Positions 54,613 through 63,308 of a DNA stretch of 64,000 nucleotides are shown here, piece by piece. The stretch covers positions 1,116,001 through 1,180,000 of the forward strand of contig NZ_CP150668.1 in the NCBI RefSeq assembly GCF_038024095.1. Reading direction: 5' to 3'. This stretch comes from Polaribacter tangerinus (GTDB taxonomy: Bacteria; Bacteroidota; Bacteroidia; Flavobacteriales; Flavobacteriaceae). The position numbers and the translations under genes are program-made. Within the stretch, counting starts at the first letter, position 1; each line of letters starts with the position of its first letter. The notes beneath the pieces were generated by a model, which ran no database searches, had not been told where the DNA came from, and saw only the letters and a program-made list of their open reading frames with translations.

Positions 54613-56142
54613 TTAATGTTTAAAATGCCTAGTTCCAGTCATAACCATTGCTAAATTATTTGCATTACAATAATCGATACTTAACTGATCTTTTATTGAA
54701 CCTCCTGGTTGAATAACACTTTTTATACCTGCTTTACCCGCAATTTCTACACAGTCTGGAAATGGAAAAAAAGCATCACTCGCCATCACGCTTCCATGCA
54801 AATCAAAATTAAAAGACTTAGCTTTTTCAATTGCCTGATTTAAAGCATCTACTCTACTAGTTTGACCGGTTCCGCCAGCAAGAAGTTGCTTGTTTTTTAC
54901 TAAAATAATTGTATTCGATTTGGTGTTTTTACACAACTTCGAAGCAAACAACAAGTCGTCTATCTCTGCTTGTGTAGGTTTAATGTTGGTTACATATTTT
55001 AAATCTTTTACAGTATCTGTAATATAGTCTTTATCTTGAACTAAGTTACCATTTAAACAGGTTCTAATAGTATTGGTTGGCAATGCAACTTCTTTTTTAA
55101 CTAAAATAATTCTGTTTTTCTTTCCTTTTAAAATAGCTAAAGCTTCCTCAGAATAACTAGGAGCAATTACTACTTCGCAAAATAATGTATGAATTTCTGT
55201 AGCAGTAGCTTCATCTATTTTAGTATTTGCTATTAAAACACCACCAAATGCCGAAACTGGGTCTCCGGCTAAAGCATCTAAATATGCTTGCTTTAAAGTT
55301 TCCCTTTGCGCAAAACCACAAGCATTGTTATGCTTTAAAATTGCAAAAGTTGGGGCTTCTCCTTTAAATTCTTCCATTAAATTCACAGCAGCATCTACAT
55401 CCAATAAATTGTTATAGCTTAATTCTTTACCATGTAATTTATCGAAAATAGCTTCTAAATCTCCATAAAAATAGCCTTTTTGATGTGGGTTTTCTCCATA
55501 ACGCAAAACAGTAGCATTGGTTTCACTTATTTTTAAAGCTGGCTCTTGATCTGCATTAAAATAATTAAAAATTGCAGTATCGTAATGAGAAGATATATTA
55601 AAAGATTTTGCCGCAAAACTTTTACGTTGTGCAATGGTAGTTTCTCCATTATTTGTAGATAAAATATCTAAAAACTCATCGTATTGATCCATAGAGGAAA
55701 CTATAAATGTGTCTTTAAAATTTTTTGCTGCTGCTCTTATTAGAGAAATACCACCAATATCAATTTTCTCGACAATGTCTTGCTCTGATGCACCAGAAGC
55801 TACCGTTTTTTCAAAAGGATATAAGTCTACAATAACCAAATCTATTTGTGGTATTTGAAACTCAGACATTTCGGCAACATCACTTTCATTGTCTTGTCTG
55901 TTTAAAATTCCACCGAAAATTTTGGGGTGTAATGTTTTTACTCTTCCTCCTAAAATAGAAGGATAAGATGTAACCTCATCTACAGGCACCACAGGAACAC
56001 CAAGTTCTTTAATAAATTTTTCTGTTCCTCCTGTAGAATAGATAGTAACCTCTAACTCATGTAATTTTTTTACTATGGGACCTAAACCATCTTTGTGAAA
56101 TACCGAAATTAATGCGGATTTAATTGTTTTTGAAGTGCTCAT
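54613..56142 (-). CDS. purH: Bifunctional AICAR transformylase / IMP cyclohydrolase
   Basis: The protein has 509 residues. The N-terminal IMP cyclohydrolase domain (about 1-130) includes SALISVFHKDGLGPIVKKL, YSTGGTEKFIKELGV, GGRVKTLHPKIFGGIL and IDIGGISLIRAAAKN. The C-terminal formyltransferase domain contains the catalytic ILKHNNACGFA, AFGGVLIAN and GSVMASDAFFPFPDCVE. It performs the last two steps of purine synthesis to IMP. It heads the shape operon: mreB begins 78 bases downstream with no terminator. Confidence 0.96.
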   Translation of the reverse strand: MSTSKTIKSALISVFHKDGLGPIVKKLHELEVTIYSTGGTEKFIKELGVPVVPVDEVTSYPSILGGRVKTLHPKIFGGILNRQDNESDVAEMSEFQIPQIDLVIVDLYPFEKTVASGASEQDIVEKIDIGGISLIRAAAKNFKDTFIVSSMDQYDEFLDILSTNNGETTIAQRKSFAAKSFNISSHYDTAIFNYFNADQEPALKISETNATVLRYGENPHQKGYFYGDLEAIFDKLHGKELSYNNLLDVDAAVNLMEEFKGEAPTFAILKHNNACGFAQRETLKQAYLDALAGDPVSAFGGVLIANTKIDEATATEIHTLFCEVVIAPSYSEEALAILKGKKNRIILVKKEVALPTNTIRTCLNGNLVQDKDYITDTVKDLKYVTNIKPTQAEIDDLLFASKLCKNTKSNTIILVKNKQLLAGGTGQTSRVDALNQAIEKAKSFNFDLHGSVMASDAFFPFPDCVEIAGKAGIKSVIQPGGSIKDQLSIDYCNANNLAMVMTGTRHFKH

Positions 56143-56165
56143 TTAGTTGTGTGTTGTTAAGCACA

Positions 56166-56196
56166 CAAAATTAGTTAAATGAATTTTCTAAGACAA
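56166..56196 (-). promoter_or_regulatory. Promoter of the purH-mre operon
   Basis: On the minus strand TTG (56194-56196), a 20-base spacer and TAATTTTG (56166-56173), matching the Bacteroidota consensus. The predicted start is roughly 20 bases before the purH ATG. Confidence 0.65.
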
Positions 56197-56266
56197 TAAA
56201 AGATAGTAACAAAAAACAGAAGTAATTAACAAGCTATATTTAAAACAGTATGCTACCGTAAAAATA

Positions 56267-56719
56267 TTATAAAATAGTAGCTACTTTTTTGCAAACATGC
56301 TCTAACAACAGCGTATCATTTTCTGTAAAAATATTTGCCGTGTGAGAATCGATGTCTATTTGTCCGATATTTTCTCCCTTCACAAAAATAGGAATTACAA
56401 TTTCCGATTTTACCTTCCAACCACAAGAAATGTAATTATCTTGCTCAGAAACGTCTTGTACAACAAAATTCTGATTAGAAACTGCGACCTGACCACAAAT
56501 ACCTTTCCCGAAAGGAATAATAGTATGCTCCGTTTCTTCTCCAGTAAACTGTGCTAATTTCAATTCTTCTTTATCTCCGTTTTTAAAGTAAAACCCAACC
56601 CAATCGTAATAAGGAATTTCATTTTCTAAGAGGTCGCATATTGCTTGTAAAGTGAATTCTTTACTATTATTTTTATCTACCAAGGAGTCTATTTTACTTT
56701 TTAATAATTCTAATTCCAT
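56267..56719 (-). CDS. GAF-domain protein, probable free methionine-(R)-sulfoxide reductase
   Basis: The protein has 150 residues and is a single GAF domain. YDWVGFYF, PFGKGICGQVAVSNQ, ISCGWKVKSEIVIPIF and IGQIDIDSHTANIF match the fRMsr (MsrC) family, which reduces free methionine-R-sulfoxide. Of the three cysteines in the E. coli enzyme, the equivalents of Cys84 (here C75) and the catalytic Cys118 (here C99) are kept, and the middle one is replaced. That pair is enough for the proposed mechanism, so activity is likely but not certain. It is divergent from xrtF. A -7 box TAATTTTG lies on the minus strand at 56750-56757. Confidence 0.8.
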   Translation of the reverse strand: MELELLKSKIDSLVDKNNSKEFTLQAICDLLENEIPYYDWVGFYFKNGDKEELKLAQFTGEETEHTIIPFGKGICGQVAVSNQNFVVQDVSEQDNYISCGWKVKSEIVIPIFVKGENIGQIDIDSHTANIFTENDTLLLEHVCKKVATIL

Positions 56720-56771
56720 TTTTGTATCTTCGTTGGGTATTTAAAGTTGCAAAATTAAAGCAAATTCTACT

Positions 56772-57308
56772 GTGAAAAAAAATAAAAAAGTACTCATTTT
56801 CTTGGCAAAATTTTTTGTTAGTTATTTTGTCTTATTTTCTCTTTATTCCTGGTACTTACAGAATTCACAAAAAACCACACCTGCTTTTAAAACAGCTACT
56901 ATTACTACAGAAGTTGCCAACCAAACGGTAAAAATTTTAGATTTTTTTGGTGTTACAGCAAAAGCAGAACAACACAACAAAGAATTGTCTGTAAAGTTAC
57001 TAATCGACGGAAATTATACTGCCAGAGTTATAGAGGGGTGCAATGCAATTAGTTTAATTATTTTGTTTATTGCTTTTATTATTGCCTTTTCTGGCCCATT
57101 AAAAAAAACACTCTTGTACATCTTATTTGGCTCGTTGATAATTTATTTTATAAATTTACTTAGAATTGCTTTTTTATCGGTGATGATTTACAGATATCCC
57201 GAGCACCAAGAATTTTTACATAATTTAGTTTTTCCAGCCATTATTTACGGCACTATATTTTTGCTTTGGGTGCTATGGGTAAACAAGTTTTCGACTCTTA
57301 AAAAATGA
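56772..57308 (+). CDS. xrtF: Exosortase family protein XrtF
   Basis: The protein has 178 residues with about four or five membrane segments. The three exosortase catalytic residues are in place: Cys90 in VIEGCNAISL, Arg131 in INLLRIAFLS and His150 in EFLHNLVFP. Exosortases are membrane transpeptidase-like enzymes that process proteins with a C-terminal sorting signal; XrtF is the short flavobacterial form. The start is GTG at 56772, as no ATG is available before the first membrane segment. It overlaps the partner gene by four bases. No candidate substrate with a matching C-terminal tripartite signal is seen in the window. Confidence 0.9.
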   Translation: MKKNKKVLIFLAKFFVSYFVLFSLYSWYLQNSQKTTPAFKTATITTEVANQTVKILDFFGVTAKAEQHNKELSVKLLIDGNYTARVIEGCNAISLIILFIAFIIAFSGPLKKTLLYILFGSLIIYFINLLRIAFLSVMIYRYPEHQEFLHNLVFPAIIYGTIFLLWVLWVNKFSTLKK

Positions 57309-57748
57309 AAAAAAACATAAGGATATTACTTATTATTGTTGCTTTTTGCCTCCTTTTTTTAATTAGAGCTTTTGCCAATAAGCTATTTTACGATCCTTTA
57401 ATTACCTATTTTAAAAACGATTATTTGTATGCCAAGTTACCAACAATAGATTTTTGGCAACTTTTAAGAAATCTATTTTATAGATTTGTTTTAAACAGTT
57501 TTGTAACCCTACTTATTATTGGCTTACTTTTTCGAAAAAAAGAGCTTATAAAATTTACAGCATTATTTTTAGCAATAGCATTTGTAATACTTATAGTAGT
57601 TTTTGCCATTTTACTTAACAATAAATTTGAAAATGGTTATTTGTTACCTTTTTACATTAGAAGGTTTATTATACATCCTTTGTTTTTATTGATATTAATT
57701 CCTGCTTTTTATTTCCAACATAAAAATAACATAGAATTTAACAATTAA
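57305..57748 (+). CDS. Exosortase F system-associated membrane protein
   Basis: The protein has 147 residues with four predicted membrane segments (ILLIIVAFCLLFLIRAFANKL, FVTLLIIGLLF, FLAIAFVILIVVFAILL, PLFLLILIPAFYF). The blocks KLFYDPLITYFKNDYL and FYIRRFIIHPLFL are characteristic of the protein always found beside XrtF in flavobacteria. Its role is unknown; the four-base overlap (ATGA type) shows coupled translation with xrtF. Confidence 0.88.
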   Translation: MKKNIRILLIIVAFCLLFLIRAFANKLFYDPLITYFKNDYLYAKLPTIDFWQLLRNLFYRFVLNSFVTLLIIGLLFRKKELIKFTALFLAIAFVILIVVFAILLNNKFENGYLLPFYIRRFIIHPLFLLILIPAFYFQHKNNIEFNN

Positions 57749-57765
57749 TTTAAGAGAACAAATTG

Positions 57766-57774
57766 TAAATTTGC
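57766..57774 (+). promoter_or_regulatory. Candidate -7 box of the metal-handling cassette
   Basis: TAAATTTGC (57766-57774) matches the Bacteroidota -7 consensus, but no good -33 box is found 19-21 bases upstream. The start codon at 57783 is only nine bases later, so the transcript would be nearly leaderless. Confidence 0.35.
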
Positions 57775-57782
57775 AATTGATA

Positions 57783-58187
57783 ATGAAAAATGTAATTACC
57801 AAAATAACGTCTTTATTTTTAGCCCTATTAGTGCTAATTTCTACCTTTTCTTTTACGGTAGAAAGTCATTATTGTGGAGATTATTTAATTGATATTTCTT
57901 TTACTGGAGATGCAGAAGTTTGCAAAAATGATGTAAAAACTACGAGCTCTAAACAAATGAAAGATTGTTGTTCGGACGAAGTTTTAAAAATTGAAGGTCA
58001 GAAAGAATTACAAAAATTAAGTTTTTACGAATTAGATTTCTCGAAACAACAATTTGTTGTTGCTTTTACAATTAGTTACACATCTTTATTTGTTCCTAAA
58101 AGTGAAGGCGAAAAATTATATCAACATTTTTATCCACCCGATAATCAATCTGATTTTCAGGTATTATACCAATCTTTTTTAATTTGA
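57783..58187 (+). CDS. HYC_CC_PP family small exported protein
   Basis: The protein has 134 residues. A signal-like hydrophobic N-terminus (ITSLFLALLVLISTFSF) is followed by the defining motifs in order: SHYCGDYL (H29, C31), a lone Cys47, the vicinal pair C62-C63 in KDCCSDEV and FYPPDNQ near the C-terminus. These give the family its name. The His/Cys set is suited to binding a soft metal such as Cu(I), which is inference. The ATG at 57783 is used; an upstream in-frame start at 57771 lies within the putative promoter. It is followed by a TonB-dependent receptor and an HMA protein, an arrangement that suggests one pathway. Confidence 0.82.
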   Translation: MKNVITKITSLFLALLVLISTFSFTVESHYCGDYLIDISFTGDAEVCKNDVKTTSSKQMKDCCSDEVLKIEGQKELQKLSFYELDFSKQQFVVAFTISYTSLFVPKSEGEKLYQHFYPPDNQSDFQVLYQSFLI

Positions 58188-58262
58188 TTTTTTTAAGATA
58201 ACTACAAGACTGTTTTTTACAAACAAGCAATCATCGTATTATTTTAAAATAAATCACAATTC

Positions 58263-60506
58263 ATGAAAAAATATTTTTTTAGTAGTTTTTTACTACTATT
58301 TCCGCTTTTTGTTCTTGGTCAAACAAACCTAAAAGGTATGATTATGGACAAAGAAAATCCTAAAAATAATTTAGGGGTATCAGGTGCAACCGTAAATTGG
58401 TTGAACACAAATATTGGTGCTATAACCAATGAAAAGGGATGGTTTACAATTCCTTACAAAAAAGAGTATACTCAATTAGTAGTAAGTTATATTGGTTATA
58501 AAACAGATACTTTAACAATAACAAGTTTAAAACCAATTCATCATTTTATTACACCCGAAAAAGGTTTAGAAGAAATTACTATTACAAGTAAAAGAGATGC
58601 TGTACAAAAATCGTTATTTGCAACAGCAAATACTTTTACAGTAAATAATGACGAATTATTAAAGGCGGCTTGTTGTAACTTGGCAGAAAGTTTTGAAACA
58701 AACCCGTCTATAGACGTAAGTTTTTCAGACGCTTTAACAGGCACTAGACAAATACAAATGCTGGGCTTAAAGAGTCCGTACTTATTAATTACGCAAGAAA
58801 ATGTTCCTTCTATAAGAGGTGCTGCTCAAGCTTTCGGGTTAACTTTTACGCCTGGTACTTGGGTAGAAAGTATACAAATTACCAAAGGTGCTGGTTCGGT
58901 AGTGAATGGTTTTGAAAGTATTTCTGGACAAATAAATGCAGAATTAGTAAAACCATTTTCCGACAATAAGTTCTTTTTTAATGCCTATAGTTCTTTAAAT
59001 GGAAGGTTAGAGTTAAATACTCATTTTAATGAAAAAGTATCTGATAAATGGCAAACTGGTTTGTATATTCATGGAAACTATAGAGGTGAAAAATTTGATA
59101 ATAATAACGATAACTTTTTAGACGCTCCGTTGGCAAATCAAATAAATGTTATGAACCGTTGGCAATATACCGATGCACAAAACGGGTGGATTGGTTTTTT
59201 AAATGCTCGCTTTTTAAATGACACCAAACAAACAGGAGAACTAAACTACAACCCAAAATTACACCAAGGAACTACGGCTTTTTGGGGAAGTGAAATAGAC
59301 ACCAAACGTTTTGAAACTTCTGGTAAACTAGGGTATGTTTTTCCAGAATTGCCATATCAAAGTTTCGGCCTTCAGATAGCCTATAGTAACCATCAACAAG
59401 ATTCTTATTTCGGACTCAGAAACTATGCTATTACTCATAATAGTTTTTATTCTAATTTACTTTTTAATTCAATTATTGGCGATACTAGAAGCAAATTTAA
59501 AACCGGAATTAATTACAGTCACGATGCTTATAATGAACAAATAAACACTACAAATTATCAAAGAATAGAAAATTCTTTAGGTGCATTTTTTGAATATAGT
59601 TTCGATAATTTAGAAAACTTTAGTTTAACAGCTGGCATGCGATTAGATACGCATAATTTATTAGGTACTTTTTTAACTCCGAGATTACATGTAAGATATG
59701 CTCCGTGGGTAAAAAGTGCCTTTAGAGCATCAATTGGTCGTGGCAGGAGAAGTGCCAATATTTTTGCAGAAAATCAACAGTTATTTGCTAGTTCTAGACA
59801 AATTAATATTGATGATGTAGGAGGTAATATTTATGGTTTAAACCCAGAAATTGCATGGAATTATGGTGTTTCTTACTTACAAAAGTTTATGTTATTTAAT
59901 AGAAAAGCAGATATTACTTTTGATTATTATAGAACCGATTTTACTAACCAAGTAGTAGTAGATTGGGAAAATCCTCAAGAAATTTCTTTCTATAATTTAA
60001 ACGGTAAAAGTATAGCAGACAGTTTTCAGGTTGAAATAAATTATAATTTTGCCACGCATTTTAACCTAAGAACAGCTTACAAGTATTTTGATGTAAATAC
60101 AGATTATAAAGTAGGTAATTTGCAAAAACCTATTCAGCCAAGAAATAGATTTTTTGCAAATGTTTCTTACGAAACGCTTGCTAAAGAAAATGGAAATCAA
60201 TGGAAATTCGACCTCACTTTTAACAATATTGGCAAGCAGCGTTTGCCAAACACTAGCACAAATTCGGTTCAATACCAATTGCCAAAATATGCAAATCCTT
60301 TTCAACTTTTAAATAGTCAAATAACAAAAGTTTTCTCTAAAAAATTTGAGGTATATTTAGGTGGAGAAAATATTACAAATGTTCAGCAAGCAAATCCTAT
60401 TTTAGCAAATGACAATCCGTTTGGTGCAAATTTTGATACTACAATAGTATATTCTCCTATTTTTGGACGCGCTTTTTATGCAGGATTACGATATAAAATA
60501 AAATAA
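58263..60506 (+). CDS. TonB-dependent outer-membrane receptor with plug-domain cysteine pair
   Basis: The protein has 747 residues with signal peptide (KKYFFSSFLLLFPLFVLGQ). Residues about 22-105 are a carboxypeptidase-regulatory-like domain (GVSGATVNWLNTNIGAITNE). The plug domain (about 110-225) carries AACCNLAESFETNPSIDVSF with the pair C137-C138 and then GTRQIQMLGLKSPYLL and ITKGAGSVVNGFESISGQIN. The rest is a 22-stranded-type barrel ending FGRAFYAGLRYKIK. Such receptors import substrates using TonB energy. The plug cysteines and the neighbours on both sides point to a metal or metal complex, most likely copper, but the substrate is not proven by sequence. Confidence 0.9.
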   Translation: MKKYFFSSFLLLFPLFVLGQTNLKGMIMDKENPKNNLGVSGATVNWLNTNIGAITNEKGWFTIPYKKEYTQLVVSYIGYKTDTLTITSLKPIHHFITPEKGLEEITITSKRDAVQKSLFATANTFTVNNDELLKAACCNLAESFETNPSIDVSFSDALTGTRQIQMLGLKSPYLLITQENVPSIRGAAQAFGLTFTPGTWVESIQITKGAGSVVNGFESISGQINAELVKPFSDNKFFFNAYSSLNGRLELNTHFNEKVSDKWQTGLYIHGNYRGEKFDNNNDNFLDAPLANQINVMNRWQYTDAQNGWIGFLNARFLNDTKQTGELNYNPKLHQGTTAFWGSEIDTKRFETSGKLGYVFPELPYQSFGLQIAYSNHQQDSYFGLRNYAITHNSFYSNLLFNSIIGDTRSKFKTGINYSHDAYNEQINTTNYQRIENSLGAFFEYSFDNLENFSLTAGMRLDTHNLLGTFLTPRLHVRYAPWVKSAFRASIGRGRRSANIFAENQQLFASSRQINIDDVGGNIYGLNPEIAWNYGVSYLQKFMLFNRKADITFDYYRTDFTNQVVVDWENPQEISFYNLNGKSIADSFQVEINYNFATHFNLRTAYKYFDVNTDYKVGNLQKPIQPRNRFFANVSYETLAKENGNQWKFDLTFNNIGKQRLPNTSTNSVQYQLPKYANPFQLLNSQITKVFSKKFEVYLGGENITNVQQANPILANDNPFGANFDTTIVYSPIFGRAFYAGLRYKIK

Positions 60507-60530
60507 CTAATAATTTAAAAAACAATAAAA

Positions 60531-60953
60531 ATGAAAAAAATAGTATTGGTAATGAGTATCCTTTTTTTAGGATTTTCTTTTCAAGCTCAAGAAGTTAAAA
60601 AAGATAAGAAGGAGCAAAAAGTTAAAAAGAATAAAAATGCCAAAGTTTCTTTTGAAGTAAATGGCATTTGCGGAATGTGTAAAAAACGTATAGAAACGGC
60701 AGCTCTTAAGACTAAAGGAGTAAAATTTGCTATTTGGGATGTAAAAACACACCAAATGAATCTTATAATGGATGAACGTAAAACAACATTAAACACTATA
60801 AAACAAAACATTGCAAATGTTGGACACGATATTGAGGGTTTTATTGCCAGTGATGAAGCCTACAATTCTGTACACGCTTGTTGTAAATATAGAGATAGTA
60901 AAATTGTGTTAGACCATGAAAGTGGTGCTATGAAAAAACAAAAAAACGAATAA
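60531..60953 (+). CDS. Exported heavy-metal-associated (HMA) domain protein
   Basis: The protein has 140 residues. Signal peptide (KKIVLVMSILFLGFSFQAQ), a Lys-rich linker, then an HMA fold (about 38-105) with the metal-binding CGMCKKRIE (C47, C50), VKFAIWDVKTHQMNL and the C-terminal NVGHDIEG. Beyond the fold is a second vicinal pair C117-C118 in VHACCKYRDS. Outside the cytoplasm this protein would act as a periplasmic metallochaperone for Cu or a similar ion. It starts 24 bases after the receptor gene, so both belong to one transcript that ends at the repeat element downstream. Confidence 0.9.
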   Translation: MKKIVLVMSILFLGFSFQAQEVKKDKKEQKVKKNKNAKVSFEVNGICGMCKKRIETAALKTKGVKFAIWDVKTHQMNLIMDERKTTLNTIKQNIANVGHDIEGFIASDEAYNSVHACCKYRDSKIVLDHESGAMKKQKNE

Positions 60954-60992
60954 TATAATTGTTTTTTACAAGTTGGCTACTAATTCTAAACC

Positions 60993-61021
60993 TGCGTTAA
61001 GGATAGAAACGACATCCTTTT
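60993..61021 (+). repeat. Copy 2 of the dispersed 29-base 3'-end element
   Basis: Plus-strand TGCGTTAAGGAT, one variable base, then GAAACGACATCCTTTT, identical to the copy after sucA except for that base. AAGGAT/ATCCTT form a 6-bp stem and a T-rich run follows to about 61030, so it probably ends the receptor-HMA transcript. Confidence 0.65.
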
Positions 61022-61090
61022 TTATTTTTTTTAAAAAAGATATAGTGTATAGCCTGTAAAAACACCCAAATTTAAATTAGGCGTATCATA

Positions 61091-61126
61091 AAAAAAATCC
61101 TTACAATTAAAATTGTAAGGATTTTT
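61091..61126. terminator. Bidirectional intrinsic terminator downstream of ahcY
   Basis: A near-perfect inverted repeat AATCCTTACAATT/AATTGTAAGGATT with a 2-base loop and A/T runs at both ends. It lies 40 bases past the ahcY stop codon and between converging genes. Confidence 0.9.
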
Positions 61127-61165
61127 TGTGAGGTAGCATTTTAAAACACCCACAAATACACTATT

Positions 61166-62473
61166 TTAGTATCTGTAATACTCTGGTTTAAAAGGCCCTT
61201 GTTGTGCAACACCAATATATTCGGCTTGGTCTTGGCGTAATTCTGTTAGTTCTACACCGATTTTTTCTAGGTGTAATTTTGCTACTTTTTCATCTAAATG
61301 CTTTGGCAACATATACACTTCATTTTTATAAGCATCTTTGTTTGTCCAAAGTTCTATTTGTGCCAATGTTTGATTTGTAAATGAGTTAGACATTACAAAA
61401 CTAGGGTGCCCTGTAGCACAACCTAAGTTTACCAAACGACCTTCTGCTAGTAAAATAATATCTTTTCCGTTAATATTGTATTTGTCTACTTGAGGCTTAA
61501 TTTCTACTTTCTCGCTATTTTTATTAAGGTAAGGAACATCAATTTCATTGTCGAAATGACCTATGTTACAAACAATAACTTTGTCTTTCATTGCTTCGAA
61601 ATGTTCTCCTCTAACAATATCTTTATTACCAGTAGTTGTAATTACAATATCGGCATTTGCTACTACTGTTTCTAAACGCTTTACCTCAAAACCGTCCATG
61701 GCAGCTTGCAAAGCACAAATTGGGTCTACCTCTGTTACTGTTACAATAGAACCGGCTCCTTTAAAAGAAGCTGCGGTACCTTTACCAACGTCTCCGTAAC
61801 CACAAACAACCACTCTTTTACCTGCCAACATAATGTCGGTAGCTCTACGAACTGCATCTACTGCAGATTCTTTACAACCGTATTTATTGTCGAATTTCGA
61901 TTTTGTTACCGAATCATTTACATTAATTGCTGGCATTGGTAAGGTACCATTTTTCATTCTTTCATACAATCTATGAACTCCTGTGGTTGTCTCTTCTGAA
62001 AGTCCGTTTATTCCAGCAGCTAATTCTGGGTAACGATCTAATACCATGTTCGTTAAATCTCCTCCATCATCTAAAATCATATTTAATGGCTTTTTATCTT
62101 CGCCAAAAAATAATGTTTGTTCTATACACCAATCAAATTCCTCTTCATTCATACCTTTCCAAGCGTATACAGGTATTCCTGCAGCAGCAATTGCAGCAGC
62201 AGCTTGATCTTGCGTAGAAAATATATTACAAGAGCTCCAAGTAACTTCGGCTCCTAAAGCCTTTAATGTTTCAATTAGAACAGCCGTTTGAATAGTCATG
62301 TGTAAACAACCTGCAATTCTTGCCCCTTTTAATGGCTGACTGTCTTTATACTCCTCTCTTAACGCCATTAAACCAGGCATTTCAGATTCTGCTAATTCTA
62401 TTTCTTTTCTACCCCAATCTGCTAAAGAAATATCTTTAACTTTAAATGGAACGTATGCTGTGTTTGTGCTCAT
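61166..62473 (-). CDS. ahcY: Adenosylhomocysteinase
   Basis: The protein has 435 residues. It hydrolyses S-adenosylhomocysteine to adenosine and homocysteine, relieving product inhibition of methyltransferases. Visible signatures: [47 protein letters not shown], the NAD-binding [40 protein letters not shown] and the C-terminal FKPEYYRY. It is a single gene. It shares a short intergenic region with the divergent phosphopantetheinyl transferase gene, and no SAH riboswitch fits in the leader of about 35 bases. Confidence 0.97.
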   Translation of the reverse strand: MSTNTAYVPFKVKDISLADWGRKEIELAESEMPGLMALREEYKDSQPLKGARIAGCLHMTIQTAVLIETLKALGAEVTWSSCNIFSTQDQAAAAIAAAGIPVYAWKGMNEEEFDWCIEQTLFFGEDKKPLNMILDDGGDLTNMVLDRYPELAAGINGLSEETTTGVHRLYERMKNGTLPMPAINVNDSVTKSKFDNKYGCKESAVDAVRRATDIMLAGKRVVVCGYGDVGKGTAASFKGAGSIVTVTEVDPICALQAAMDGFEVKRLETVVANADIVITTTGNKDIVRGEHFEAMKDKVIVCNIGHFDNEIDVPYLNKNSEKVEIKPQVDKYNINGKDIILLAEGRLVNLGCATGHPSFVMSNSFTNQTLAQIELWTNKDAYKNEVYMLPKHLDEKVAKLHLEKIGVELTELRQDQAEYIGVAQQGPFKPEYYRY

Positions 62474-62507
62474 ATTTTGTATATTTATATTCTATTTTTT
62501 TGCCTTT

Positions 62508-62516
62508 GCAAAGGTA
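62508..62516 (-). promoter_or_regulatory. Candidate -7 box of ahcY
   Basis: Minus-strand TACCTTTGC matches the -7 consensus. The local sequence TGCCTTTGCAAAGGTA is nearly symmetric, so a weaker plus-strand -7 box (TGCCTTTGC) may serve the divergent gene at 62537. No clear -33 box was found. Confidence 0.4.
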
Positions 62517-62536
62517 CAACATACATTTTAAAATAC

Positions 62537-63163
62537 ATGCCTCTTTATAAAACATTAACGGTAAACACAACGACTAAAGTACTGATTTGGAAGATTGAAG
62601 AATCGATAGAAATATTACAAAAAAATATACTTCTTTCTTACAATAGTAAAATGCGTTTAGAATCTATGAAGTCGGTTTTACATCAAAAAGGCTTCTTAAG
62701 TATACGACATTTACTAAAAGAAATTGGGTATACAGATGCAGATTTAATATACGATGAGTTTGGTAAACCTTACCTAAAAGACAACAAACAAATTTCTATT
62801 ACACATTCTTTTAATTTTACCGCTATTATTATTTCTGATGATTTGGCTGTAGGAATAGATATTGAGAAACAACGAGATAAAATTTTAAAAATAGCTCATA
62901 AATTTACTCCAATACAAGAGTATAACACCATTGCAAATGATGCCGCATTAATAAGTAAACTTACTATTGTTTGGGGTGCAAAAGAAAGTTTGTATAAAAT
63001 TTATGGAAAGAAAAAACTACTATTTTTACACCATATTTTTATTAATGATTTTAAGTTTTCTGATAAAAAAACTACTGGTGAAATTCGATATGATGGAAAA
63101 GTAAATAGATATACTATTAAATTTTTAGAGTTTGAAGGATTTACATGTGTATTTGCCTTTTAA
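62537..63163 (+). CDS. 4'-phosphopantetheinyl transferase family protein
   Basis: The protein has 208 residues. The Mg-binding GIDIEKQRD and the WGAKESLYKIYGKK signature are those of the Sfp/AcpS superfamily, which attaches the 4'-phosphopantetheine arm from CoA to a carrier-protein serine. The pattern ISITHSFNFTAIIIS is the usual preceding strand. The frame is open further upstream (62477), but the ATG at 62537 (MPLYKTLTVN) fits the family and follows the likely promoter. The carrier protein is not in the window. The pcrB gene follows on the same strand. Confidence 0.88.
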   Translation: MPLYKTLTVNTTTKVLIWKIEESIEILQKNILLSYNSKMRLESMKSVLHQKGFLSIRHLLKEIGYTDADLIYDEFGKPYLKDNKQISITHSFNFTAIIISDDLAVGIDIEKQRDKILKIAHKFTPIQEYNTIANDAALISKLTIVWGAKESLYKIYGKKKLLFLHHIFINDFKFSDKKTTGEIRYDGKVNRYTIKFLEFEGFTCVFAF

Positions 63164-63308
63164 AAAATATTGATTTTTTTTAGCGAAATTTTGTATAAAT
63201 ACATATATAAAATGTGCCTTTTAATGATGCATTTTCTAAAAAAGGACTAATTATTGACAATTAAATAAACTACTTGCTAGAAAACGAAAAAAGATTACTT
63301 TCGCAATT

